Of a stretch of DNA of 64,000 nucleotides, positions 35,501-48,200 are shown piece by piece. How positions within the stretch are numbered: the stretch's first letter is position 1; each line of letters starts with the position of its first letter. The translations under genes were made by a program, and so were the position numbers. The notes beneath the pieces were generated by a model. That model was given only the letters and a program-made list of their open reading frames with translations, was not told the DNA's origin and searched no databases. The DNA lies in contig CM052361.1 in assembly GCA_028551475.1 (NCBI GenBank), positions 9,493,501-9,557,500 of the forward strand. The letters are read 5' to 3'. The DNA is from Casuarina equisetifolia. Lineage: Eukaryota; Streptophyta; Magnoliopsida; Fagales; Casuarinaceae.

Positions 35501-38500
35501 TATAGAATATGCTTGGCATAAGATTTATGGATATGCAAGAAAGAAAAGTCAATCAGCATGAAAAATAACAGTAACAGCCATCTGACTATTTTTTCTAGCA
35601 GGTCGAATATTTTATTTAAGAGAAGAATAAAAGGAAAGAACCTCATCCTTTGGCAGGAACGGTAGTATCGGGGTAAGAATCTCTAAATCCTGTAATTAAC
35701 CACAACCAAAGACAAATTAGCTTCTACCTTCATTTCTTTTCTAAAGTTAATAAAACATGGTATACCTTTACTTTGGAATCATACAACTTTCTAACAGTAA
35801 ACAATAATTCTGAAGAGGGAACTGCTCCATCCGTCAGTGTTTGCAAAACCTAATGCAAAAGAAGGTAAGAATGAAAAAAGAGTATCGTCACATTTATCCT
35901 TTGCATTATTATAGTCAAGCTATGCAATTAATGAGCAAAACCTGTATCAATAGGTTCTTGCTTCCACTTGGTGGATCTGAAATGATTTCAAGAAGATCTG
36001 ATGAAGAGCCCATGGTACGGACAAGTACTGGGATCTGGTGATGAACTGCCTGCAACACACAACTGATCAGAAGCAAAAGCTCATAGCAAGAACAAACAAA
36101 ACACCAAAAGAAAAAATCATTCCCAATCAGACCTGCTTAACTGTCTTTGACATGCTCTTATAGCTAATGAATACTTGATGAAAAAGGGAGTGCTTCTGTC
36201 AATCACACAATATTGGAAATACTAATTCAAATAAAGATTGATGAAAGGTTAAATGATTGAACACTATGTCTAAAGAAAAATCTAAACTAAATAAAATAAC
36301 ACCTTGGTGCACAAGGCAAAATAAAGAGACATGCACCGCTGGGCCTCAGACACTGAAAGAGAGGACACACTTTGACATGTGCCCGACTGATGAGTATCAG
36401 AGGAAACATCTTTACTGTTGGCACTGGCTGACAGACGTTCATCCACAGGTTTTTGAAGATCAGAATCCTGTAAGAATTGTAACTAAGTTAAAGGTATAAA
36501 GTAAAATCCCAAAAGAAAACTATGCGAAATTGGATGTGCCCATTGTGGCACTCCACATCACAAAATTACAAAGCAAAACCTTCTGTGATTCAGATACTGG
36601 TCCTTCACTATCTGTTCTTTCTGCTCCATCATCACATGCTACAGAGAGCAACATCTCCTTTGCAAAATCCTCAATTTGTTTAGCAATGGATGACAAAGGG
36701 TACAGCTTGTTTGCCACCTGTAAACGCAGAAATGTATGACAGATCTATAAAATACCTGACTTGGTGCTTCAACTGGAAATTATGCTTTATTTACCAGACG
36801 TATCGCCTTCATTCGCACTTCCTCCAAGTGATGGACTGCACTCTGCCGGAGGTAAAAGAGGTATTAAAGTCAATTAAGGAACAGGAAAGAGAAAATTTCT
36901 TTTCCACAACTAAGCATGTGCTTCTAGCGACCTATAGAAATGAACCCCCCCCCCCCCCCCCAACATCCCCAAAACAAAAGGAGAAGAGGCAGAAAATAAA
37001 GAATGAATAAACAGGCTAAAATGAGTTAATGTCATAGAATTTCAACACCCAAAAATTGGAATTCAGAATCTGTCACCGTAAAATCTCATGAAGGGAAATT
37101 GCAAAGCATGGCCAAAAGAAGACAATAAGTGTCAACTGGCATATCTAATCTTCAAAATTTGGAAATTTTCCCGAAACAGATTGATCCACAAACTCAAATT
37201 TCCATTAGAAATCAGAGGAAAATCAAGCAGATAAGGTTCTTTATTTATTTACCTAGGGTAGCTGGAGTTTCGTTTATTCACAAAAATGAGATACTCTGCT
37301 TCAAGGAAAGAACACAAACAGATGTTATGGAGTTCATGTAAATAGAAGAATACCTGTAAAGCAATTTTCAAGCAGACATCTCGAATAAGGGGCCTCAGCA
37401 TAATCAGTCTCCATACTGCACTGAGACCTTGAGTAACACGATCCCCACTCTGTAACTCATCAGCTTTATCACAATTTCCAGGGGAACACATGGACTCTAA
37501 TAATTTCAAAACCGACTTTGGCAGATCAGGAGCTTCATCAAGCAATCTACTTAATGATTTGTCTGAAGGTGGAAAAGAATCTCTAAGTGTTTCCGCCTGA
37601 ACAAGTAAAAATTTGCTCAGCTTTTGCCTTGTGAAAGAAGAAGTGAATTAAACATGGCAAATGAACACACACCACAGTAAGAAGGAATTTTTCATATTCA
37701 GAAGCTGCAGTTGTAGAGGAAAAGAAATCCCGGTCCTCTACTTGGACGCCATATAACCTGTAGAGGACACGCAATGTCAACTCATGCCCCTGATGACATC
37801 CAATAATTTACGTCAGTTATTTTATTAGACAAATGCAATGAACAAAAAGTACCACGGGAGCAAATTTCAACAGAAACACAAATGGACAGGACATGGTGAT
37901 GGCCACTGAGTTCTTATCTGTTCTGACTGACAGACCTCAATGAAAGAAAGTACTAGAATATGCTACATCTACATCCCTAAGGCACATGCATACTCATGTA
38001 TTCATCTGTCAAACTTGTCTGCTTTTTGAAAGCAAAACTTAAAGTTCCCAGCAAATGCACATGTATGCATGTGTACAAGATTGTTAAGTATCCAGCTCCA
38101 GTGATATAAGAAGCTATAAAGCAGTTAAAAAAAGAAAAGCAGACCTAGTCAATTATCTAACTAGAAAACAAAAGTTGGAAATTTTACTTACCTCATGGCC
38201 CATATAATCTTCCAATATATGACTCTGTAACAGTTTCCATGGGTCCAACTCTGAGGGAAACTGAAAAACAAAATCAAATCAGTAAACAAATTAATAAAGC
38301 AAAGTTGAGTGCATACTGACACAAGGCATGGACCCACAAAAACCCTTTTACATAATAGAACATACTCCCTATTATTAATAATAGCCTTTCAGATACAAAC
38401 AGTAAATATGCTAATTAAAATTTTTGAAAACCTGGAACTTTTACCTCAACCCCTAAATTTGCAAGAATGGAAAAGCGGGCTTGTGCACCCCCAGCAACTG

Positions 38501-41500
38501 CTACTTGCTTATATGCCTCAACAACACGCATGAAAGCTGATTTCTGCAAATGATCTTTCTGTTCTTCATCAAGGTAAATGACAGGGGCCAACATCTTGGG
38601 CAAGACAAAATGAGAAGACAATGCAACAGAAGTTGCCGTTGATGAAACCAGGCTGCTGAGATCTGTAACAGCTGCTTTTGGGCTAAGCTCCTCCGACCTG
38701 TCATTTGACATTGATGGAAGTAGATTCTGTGGTGACGGACCCACACTTGTAACTTGCTCTTGACTAGCTTCTTCTAAATCAGAGGAGGCTAAGGAGGAAG
38801 CAGCCAAAGTCTCTGACAATCCATCAGTATGTGCAGAAGAATCCAGACCAGGTATCTCGCTTTCTAGATTCCCCACATCATGGTTATCAGATGGAAAAGC
38901 AAAGTGACCCTTCTCCATTCCAGACGAAGGAACATCAGATGAAGCTGGTAAACCATCAGGTGAAATTGCATTATCAGATACATTGTCTATGCCAGCACAT
39001 GCAAGTCCAGTATCATCAACCACTGGGAAATGTTCTTCATCACCTAAAGGTTTCTGCAATTGCATTAAAATGAAGTCTTAGAATGCAAAACTAAAATAAA
39101 ATTTTCCCAAAAGTAGAATTAAGTACAATGTCAAACCACTAGAGGATCATAAGATAAAAGCTAGACAACCAAAAAAAGAATAATAAAAATATAAAAAGGA
39201 GCTTAAGAATAAGAATTGAAAAGAGACAACGTACCAATATATCACTTGATGCGGATTGGTGAGCATCCAACAGCGAGGCTATTGGTGGGAAAGTACTAGA
39301 AAGTGATAAAACATTAGCTACAAATGATGGAGGATATTTAGCTTGAGTATCACTGCCGACTATGGTCATGTTCAGCACCAACTCTTCATCTTCTTCAGAT
39401 TTCAGATGATTGGTAGGCAGGCGACACATGTTAGCCATCACAACTTCAGCTAGCAAGTCAGCAGAGATACTTGAGATAAGAATCTCCAAAGAGCCAATAG
39501 CTTTTTCACCTTGGGCAACCAATGCACCAAACATAGCAACAAGCTGCTGCACAGGTCCAGAATCACCATCTCCCCTGGCAGTGCTTGGTTGAGTCAAAGG
39601 AATATCATCCCGAGGCAGTGGGATCCTCTTATCCAACTCTCTAGCTGGTTCCTCAGAGACACTTGGTGACGGTCTTGCTCGTTTTTCAGGCATATCTTCA
39701 TCTTCATCCAGATCACTGCCATCTAGTGCTCCAGACCTTTTTCTGACTAAATTGCTGTCCACAGCATCACACGCTTTGATAGAAGGTTTCTCTTCCTGTA
39801 AATGTTCTAGTCATTTTCAAGAATATCCTGTGGTAGGTGAATCCCCCAGTAAATGATTATGAATTGAACAGGAATCAAACATTACAGGTACCTTAATAAC
39901 TGGTGAATCTTCTTTCCCTTCATCTAGACTTCCATTACTCTTGCAACCTTGGTGAAGAGCTTGTTCCGCTAACCCTCCAGCTTTCAACTCCCCCAAGGCA
40001 CCAACCAAACGATCCCGCCACTGCAGAAACCAAAAAAACCCTTGTTTATCTATTTTGTGTTACAAAGCAAAAAAACCAAGGTAAAAGTTCAGTAGATAAC
40101 AATAACCAAGCAATTAACCAAGGGAGTAGAATACAACTTAGAAGCTATTTTGAGGAAATGGGTCTGGTGGATTTACAGATGAATTACTAAAATTTCAGAC
40201 CCACATAAATAATGCTCAACAAAAATTATATACATGAGATTTTAAATGCAATAGAAGACAAAAAAAATAAAATAGGAAGAAAATTAAAAAACCCTCAGAC
40301 AAGCACTGATATATTATTACTCTATTGGATGAGTTACATGCATGGATCAGACAATCTTAGGGTAGAACCTAGTAGCCTTAAAAGTGCTTGTTAGTGTCTC
40401 CAAGCTAGCCTCAAGGCATAAATTTGGTAATGTGTCTTTCAAGGTTGTCAATAATCTGGCAAGAGTACCATCCAAAGAAAGTTTTGGAACAGCCAAAGAT
40501 TCCTCAACAGGGGCAAAGTTAATGGCGAATTTGATTCAAAACTGGCATTATTGAAAAGTAGACCAACCACAAGCATGTTGGTCACAAATCCAGATAAAAA
40601 TGCAGAGGATGGAGAAATGAAGGCATTTGCTTAAAAAAAAATTATTTATATGTTGAGTATAAAGATAATACCGGAGTAGCACCCGAGTGTGTACATTTCA
40701 AGCAGGTGAGGAAGGCACATTTCAAAGCATGATGTGCTGCAGAAACATGCATTCCATTGATTATGGAGCTTGAGGGTTCCAAACTAAGTAAAACTGGTAG
40801 AATCCGTCCATAGAAGGCAGGCCTTTGTTTTGCAATTGCTGAAAGACTGGTAAAAAGAACAAGCAGCAATTAAAGGGAAAGCCAAAATGCAGTACCAGAA
40901 CTATCAAATACCACGAACAGGAAGTGGCAATGAAGTGCAAAGAAAGTATAGAGCACAACATTTTGGGAACAATTTCCAACTAAACCACACCTTGTTAAAT
41001 GAGCATCAAATCATGTTCTTTTCTCAATTCTCAGAAACCAAGTCCATAATCAATAATTCTTTTTTCAAACCATTTCTAAATTTACACTTATCCTACAGGT
41101 GTTTTGGACTTTTGATATAAAAAATGCATTTTGTGTGATATTAAGACAAAAACTCAAACATTCATAATGGCTAGAGGGTGTATCTGTTAGTTTTTATTTC
41201 TTTTTCTTTTTTGGTTTATCTGGAGGGGGAGGAGATGAAACCATGGATTGCAAAATCATCAAGCCAGAACACTATTGCAACAAAATTCTAGTCAGTATCT
41301 CAAAATATGTGAATCCCATATCACAAACTCGTGGCATATTCATATTAAGGTGATTTAATTGTTTCAAGAATCAGTCTCACAGTACCTGGGCACCTCATAC
41401 TTATTTCTGTTGGCATTAAGCAGTCCAGTCACCAGAAATAACAGAAAACTTGAGATAGCAAAATTCTTGGAGAAACATGAAGCAAGCATTTGATAGGGAA

Positions 41501-43386
41501 AGGCCAAATTACCTATTAATGAGCACAATGATTTCTGCATTACTTAGAGATTTCACCGTGGGGAACCTGAGTTGATCAAGCAATAGACCCAAACTTCGAG
41601 TGGCCTCAATTGACAAATCTCCAACATTAAGCACTGGATGACCAGCGCGTAGCCAAGATATATTAAATTGCACAACCTTCCCTGCAAAGTAGGTCAGCAT
41701 GCTGTAAAAGCAAATACACGTTTTCTGAGTTGTATGTGTCCACACATTTAAGTTAGATATCCTTGACTTTCAAACCCACTGACCCTGAAATGAAAAGTAA
41801 AATTCTTTACCTTCATAAGGAGGGAGCTCAGAAGATCCATTAGGATCGGGTGTGTAAAGAAGAATGACTGCTTCAACAAATTTCAGTGCCAGAAGTCCAG
41901 TCCCACCACGTCCTAGCTAGGGAATATATCATTAAAATGAATAAGAACATTAACAACATTGAGTTCCATCTTATGATAAGACATCATTTACCTGAAAAGC
42001 TATTGAGTATATTTTGTCCTTGAATTTTAACATCCATAACCATGAAGACTCAAGTGAACTACCCAAGTCGCTTGAATATAGACCCTGTTGATCACAAACA
42101 CAAGCACAAAAGTAGTAATGAGGTTCCTGCAGAAAAACCTATGCTGTAAGACAACCATATCTTAATATATCTTTGAATTCATTATTCTTGCAAATAACGA
42201 GGTCTTACAGGATAGTTCAGCCATGTGCAGTGGTAATACAGATCAAGTTCATAAATAAGAAAAAATAAAGAAGGAAAGGACACGCAAAAATCTGTGCATT
42301 GACATAATGACAAACAGCATATATGTGAATTTAACAGGGGAAAAGGGTCCCGAGTGAGCTTCTACGGGGAAAGGAATTCGTGGAGCCAACCACAGATGAT
42401 GTTAGGATTCATCGTATGTATCTTTGACCAGATTGAAGGTACCGTGCCAACTATATTACTACTTCCTGGAAATGTAGGTTGCACAGAAGACAGTTAAGTT
42501 AACCAACATAGGGCAAGTTAAATAAACTATGAGAAAGATCATCTTTAATAGGTTTTTGTTACAGTTATAAGATAGCACCTGCAAGTACTTGTAAAAAATG
42601 GTTTGAAAGTATGTCAATGTTTTCTTATTAAAATTGAAGTTTCTTCAAATCTATAACATCGTTCAAATAGAGCGGAATACGTACAGTGAGCTCTAAAACT
42701 AAAAGAAGCAGAAAAATTCAGTACAAGGTGCTAATAATCCCAAGCATCAAATACAATAGAAATGAACTTAAGGATCTTAAATACAGATTAAGAACCTGAA
42801 TTGTAACTTTCTCAAGAGTCGAACGAAACAAGTCGATCCCACTAGCGATGGCTTGTCGAGCAACAGCTGGTGTAACGTCACTCAGAATAGTAATTAACTC
42901 GGGTACAATTTCAGGCAGGAACTCCACATGTTTTAGTCCAATTTCACCAATAATCCTACATTTTTAAGGAAACAAAGGCAGATAAAGCCAGCATTCAGCA
43001 AATGCATGAACCCGAAATAGACGAAGATGCGAATACACTAAAAACTTCATGTAATGGATGGTCTTTCCCGAGATATTACCATCACTAACAACAAAGATTG
43101 CGAAAGGAACAATATAAACGATATGAGATGTAACAGGGTAAAAGTGCAAACGAGGGTTCAGCGGACGTTACTCAGCAACAAGCTTCCGAATTGGGCTGAA
43201 ACGGTCGGACTGGAGATTAAAAAGAGAGGGGAGAAACTCGGAGAGTAAGGCGGGGTCTTGCTGGGGCAAATCTTGCTTCAATTGCCGCAACGGTTCGAGC
43301 TTGGACGGAATATCCGAGGCCGACTTTGCCGAGTATATCAAACTCGCCAGCTTTTCCCGGGTGTTCGTGGCCATCAATGCCACCAT
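32587..43386 (-). CDS. Symplekin/PTA1-like mRNA 3'-end processing scaffold, 27 exons
   Basis: Exons: 43386-43172, 42955-42796, 42084-41992, 41916-41811, 41681-41513, 40846-40672, 40020-39892, 39795-39235, 39053-38445, 38260-38192, 37789-37673, 37596-37354, 36842-36795, 36717-36580, 36467-36303, 36195-36133, 36049-35942, 35849-35766, 35689-35642, 35368-35294, 34683-34588, 34510-34430, 34337-34266, 33908-33864, 33780-33697, 33056-32953, 32779-32587. They total 4050 nt and encode 1349 residues. The N-terminal third is HEAT-like with a symplekin N-domain (DUF3453; LLALKFVEAVILLYTPDP, FNISWLRAGHPVLN). A Ser/acidic-rich middle is encoded mainly by two large exons. The C-terminal third is the symplekin C domain (VLTPDEVLTAIHGI, NACFEQRQIFTQQVLAKVL, PLPLLFMRTVLQAIGAFP). 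Symplekin scaffolds the CPSF/CstF cleavage and polyadenylation machinery in the nucleus. It seems closer to Arabidopsis At1g27595 than to ESP4. The intron at 34587-34511 has a GC donor. Confidence 0.93.
36945..36961. repeat. Poly(C) run of 17 (G17 in the symplekin pre-mRNA)
   Basis: Seventeen consecutive C lie in the intron between symplekin exons 12 and 13. In the gene's sense strand this is G17, which can form a G-quadruplex. Exact length is uncertain because such runs are error-prone in assemblies. Confidence 0.85.
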
Positions 43387-43967
43387 CGCAGAAGAAAACC
43401 CTAATTTGCGAACAAGCTCATGAACTGTGACTGTTAAGCGTTAGAGGGGTGAAGAAAAGATTTGAATGCGGTTTCACGGTGGCGACCTCGGACCGTCGCG
43501 CTGTCCTCGACCGTGCTCTATCGGGTCGGATCCTTACGTACTTATGTTCCGGCCCACGTTCCAATCCAGCGCTTCTTTACGAGCTGCGTGAATTTCTGGG
43601 GACCTTCGGTCCCACGTTGATCGCCGAAAGAGCTTTTCTCTCTCCTCAGTATTCTCGGCCCTCCTCGTTTGGTACGGTAAGTCACTTAAAAAATTAAAAA
43701 GATATTGAACAAGATAAACATTAAAATAAAAGTAAAAAAACATAGACTAAAAAGAATGTAACTTTATTAAGGTATTAATTAAATTAAAAGAACTTGGTCT
43801 CCAAATATAAATATGAGAAATGAGATAAAATTATAAAAATTTAATTTATAAATGATGATATCTTGTAATATCTTTAAGTTAAAGATCACTCTATTGACTG
43901 GCCATGTTCAGAAATAGCTGAAAAGGCAAGGATATAAGCGAGAGAGAGGAAGGGTGAGGAGGGAGGG
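43387..43967. promoter_or_regulatory. Shared intergenic (divergent promoter) between symplekin-like and STR10-like genes
   Basis: These 581 bp lie between two start codons facing away from each other. The left half is GC-richer, as near a transcription start, and the right half is very AT-rich. The 82-codon plus-strand frame at 43449-43697 shows no domain. Confidence 0.6.
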
Positions 43968-44748
43968 ATGGCTGTCCAACTGAACCACACGTTTAGATTC
44001 AACTCGAAGGCGGATGGGAAACACTGGAGGCCACTCCTTCCCACCGTCCGAAGAAGATTAACACTTCAAGTCCATGCAGTAACCCCCAATATCCGGCAGC
44101 TCATAGAGTCCGGCGCCATCCGGGCCATCCCGCCCAAGGACGCAGCGACAGCCCTGAAATCTGAGGGCTTCGCGCTCCTTGACATCAGACCTGTGTGGGA
44201 GAGGGAGAAGGCGCGAGTGACGGGGTCACTGCACGTTCCACTGTTCGTCGAGGACAAGGACAACAGTCCCCTTACACTGGTGAAGAAGTGGGTGCATTTC
44301 GGTTACATTGGGCTGTGGACTGGCCAATATTTCACCATCTTGAATCCAGACTTCCTTTTGCAAGTTCAGAAGGTTGTTCCCGATAAGGATTCTAAACTCC
44401 TCCTAGCTTGTGGCGAGGGCTTAAGGTGAGAATGAATGTAATTTTGCTTATAAATTAAGTCTTTGTGAAAATGTTTTTCTATAGATGAATAAGGTAATGA
44501 TCATTTTTAACTTAATAAGATCACTATCCTGTGGCTGTTACTTCAGGTCCATGATGGCAGCTACGAAGTTACGCGAAGGAGGATACACTAACTTGGGGTG
44601 GTTGGCTGGAGGGTTTAACCGTGCGGGAGACGATGATTTTCCAGGCGTTGAAGGAACCGAAAAGTTGAAGTATGCGACAATAGGGGGTGCGTCATACTAT
44701 TTCCTTCAACTTCTCAATTTCTTAGAGGCTGCGGGCAAGAGGAATTGA
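43968..44748 (+). CDS. STR10: Chloroplast rhodanese-like protein, STR10-like
   Basis: Two exons, 43968-44425 and 44547-44748, total 660 nt and 219 residues (Arabidopsis STR10 is of similar size). The first 36 residues are basic and hydroxylated, like a chloroplast transit peptide. A single rhodanese domain covers about residues 50-195: ESGAIRAIPPKDAA, LLDIRPVWEREKARVTGSLHVPL, then the active-site loop CGEGLRS with Cys148, followed by GWLAGGFNR. An insertion with KKWVHFGYIGLWTGQ is typical of this plant subgroup. The active Cys suggests sulfurtransferase ability, but the natural substrate is not known. The C-terminal ATIGGASYYFLQLLNFL could be a membrane-associating helix. It is divergent from the symplekin-like gene and convergent with the RING ligase gene. 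Confidence 0.92.
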
Positions 44749-45295
44749 CATTTTGATCATGCTGTAAATTTATGTTCAAATTTCACTTACATTGACGCAG
44801 CTGCAGATGATTATGTTAAGCCTTTCAGCAAACAGACTATTCGCTACAAAAAGTAAAAAGAAAATGCGGAAACAAATATTAAAAGAATTTGGACCTTTTA
44901 TATTAACCAAAAAAGTAGAGCCTTTCACAATTTGCTTGAAGAGGAGAGCCAAAACAGAATGGTTACAGTATAAACTGGGGAAAATTGGAACAAAGATCCA
45001 TGAAGTAACCTTAAAGCCAAACAGAAAATAAAATAAAATAAAAATCTATCAATTACCTTGAATACAACGTTTGTGAATGACATTCCTGTACCAAGAAATT
45101 GAATTACATTGTGGAAATCCCAGCGAAGTCCCGGTAAAAAACAGAAGCGATGGTCATTCCTCATTCAAATACAACCTAACAGCTACAATTTACTCCATGA
45201 ATGCTCTTCGTCGCCAGAAAAGATGAGATGTTGCCGACTGATCCACGCTGCATATTATTCAACGAGGCTTTGCCTGTCTGGAGAAGCTCTGTCGG
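44749..45295. other. Tail-to-tail intergenic between STR10-like and APD-like genes
   Basis: These 547 bp should hold both 3' UTRs. No gene is recognised. Confidence 0.6.
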
Positions 45296-48200
45296 TTACA
45301 CTGTAAAAATCTTTCTCACCTTCTTCATGTTCCTATGACAAACCGGGCAGGTGCCTTCTGCCTCAACTATCCTGTAAGGATTAGAATTATTCATGAAACT
45401 GTCAATCCATTGCCCTTATCGATACAGGTGCCTAAGAACAACAGTCTCTACAATCAGCTTGTAACAGAGACTTGCGACTCGGAAGAAGCCAAACTTTCCA
45501 TCATGCTTAAAGTTGGCAAATTAGGAATTGTTTCGAAGATCGCAAAGATCTTTAACTTGTGCTTTTCGTAAAGTCTATTGAATCCGCAGGTCTTAACAGG
45601 TTATCTCTCCAAATTTAAGATGAAAGAAATGAGGCAGCCAAGGAATGTGTATTTAATAGAGATGAAAACTAAAGTAAATTTTGTCAGACCCAAGATTGTG
45701 GAGACGAATGGTTCAGGCTTTTCAGGGAAGTACTTGAAGCAACATATTTAAGTTTACATACGATCATTCTGACATAGATTTTTAATCTACGAATTTGTAC
45801 TTAATATTCCTTGCTAGATGTTGGTTCATCATGTAATTATCCTCTGAAAATGTGAAGAGGCCAAAAAATGAGTCCACAGAGCAGATTTTTAGTCTAGCTA
45901 TATGTGTAAGTATGCAACAACTTTCGGTCAAGAAAGAGCAGTGTACAGTGGTAGGGGGTTAACCTAGATCCCAACAAAGGTCCAGGCAGGGTGAGTCATA
46001 ATAGGTAAACAAACACATCTTACCATCATCTTTGCTTTGGAAACAAATGTTTGTTCCCGGGATAATGACGGAGCAATAAGCTCTTGGACTTTGAACCACA
46101 TGGTAAAGGTCAGGGCGAGCCTGGAGTAGGTCCTAGGTCCAAGTTTCATCCAGAAAAAGAAAGGAATGGAAAGGATGGAAAAGATTTACCTAGTTCCACA
46201 TTCAAAACAGGCCACACAGTGCCCACATGGAAGGAAAAAGCAGTCCCTAGGAGCATCGAAGCAAATTGCGCAAAGACGCCGGGTATTGTTACTGTTTTCA
46301 CCATCTCCTATTGATTTTCCTTCAAGGGTACTCAATGCAAGTAGTTCTTCAATATCATCCTCATCTGACACTGAATCATAAGATGAACCCCAACTAGAGA
46401 GATCATCATCTTTGCGTGGAAGTAAAGGGGCTCTCTCCTGTCCAATTTCCCCTTGTTGAACATCTCTTCCATCTTCACGAGTACATTGGAACTTGTTTAA
46501 GAAGTTGAAGGACAGTAACATGAGCAGGGTCATTCCACCTAAAAGAGGAAATATCAGGATACAACCTATATACATAACGATCCAGTTATGAGGAGAAATA
46601 ATTAAGTATACCTATGCCGACAATATACATAGCCCATCTTGGTCCATATGACAATTTCACATACCACTCATCACTGGTTTTTCCCTGAAACAACCAAATA
46701 AAACACTTGTCAAAGGAGCATTTTGCAGTTGAATATATTGGACTCAAAAAATTATCCCATCAGTTGGGAAGCAGTATGAAGGTATCTTGACCATGTCTCC
46801 TGTGTGAAACATGCATGGTAATTAACAAATTTGATAATATCAAGTACCAATGATTTACACATTACAGTCCTCTGGCACAGACATTTGAAGATACGAACGT
46901 GCACCATCATAAGTGATATATAAAGTTGGATTTCCTACAACCTTTCTCAAAACTCCATTCCTCCCAGTACTCAATTTGGCAGATGAGAAGATAGTTAAGA
47001 GTGATGATGATCAAAAGAAAACTAGTCTTACCTCTTCTGTACCAGGAGTGGTTAAGACTGCAGCATTTCCGTTGGGAAACACAATTTTCAAACCACACAC
47101 ACCATCAGCAAAAGTACACTTGTAATAAGCTTCTGTGGTATTGTACAAATAAGCCTTTATCCCGAGGTTTAACTGAACCTGTTTAATGTAAAGACTAGTT
47201 GAGGTTAATGGTGCAAAGGTGATGAGAAAGAAATATCACAACCACTTAAACTATTGTCAAAGGAAATAGCAACAATATACGATTAGCCACATTTTAACAT
47301 GGAATCAAAATATTAAAATTGAATGAAATGCTGAGATCAATCGTGAACTCGTAACTATGCTAACTCTTCTTCAAGGTCTTAAGTTTCATTGAAGTTTCTG
47401 CCCTTGCACACTTGTTCTCACTCTATCCCGCTCCATTGATAGGCTAGGTTACTTGGAACTTACCAGATTAGCTACAGGAGTTCAAAGAAACTGACCGTCC
47501 TACCCATCCAATCAAAACCAACCAAATCAGCAACTCTCAGTCCATGACAGGCTGGGGTCAGAAGAAATATTAACTTCCAAATAGGGGTCAGGTCAGAAGT
47601 CATTTTCACAAACTCGATTGTACAACAAAATCCAATGAAACAGCAGTTTAATGTGAATATAAAAATTTTATTTTGGGGAGCAGACCTAGCCCACCCAAAC
47701 TCCAAACAGATTGAGTTTGGAAAAGTGAAGAGCTCTTGCATCTCTTCCTCTCCTCACAACCCCTTCATCATGATGCCACCCCAGAACAGGCAAAACCAGG
47801 TGTAAGACCCAAAACCTAGAGCTTCACAGCAAAGTGCTTTAGCAACAGCCAGAAAATGCATTTGTTTAAAGGTAAGTCTTAAAAGATGTGGAGTACCCAA
47901 AAGGAAGCAGAGAAAGCTCAAGAGATGTCTAGAGCTCAAACACAAACAGGCCCTAGTAGTCCTCACCTTAATACTTCGTACTGGCAGCTGTACCTCACAA
48001 GCTGCCACAAGGTTTTGATTCAACATTGTTTTGGTCCAACCATACTGAGGCGCCGTTAGGGGAAGATAATACATGCTGCCACATCAATATGGTACGTATT
48101 TGTATGGTAAAGCTAAACTACACTATGGCAAAGGGTCATCCATTTACAACCAGCAAATTGTTCCGCTTTACACATAATTGCAGCCCAACGTTTATTTCAC

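Noticed and set aside
32587-43386. Splitting the symplekin-like locus into two genes
   Set aside because: All 27 exons join in phase into one 1349-residue protein with both the N- and C-terminal symplekin domains.
43449-43697. An 82-codon plus-strand frame between symplekin-like and STR10-like genes
   Set aside because: No domain or splice partner was found; it lies in the shared promoter region.
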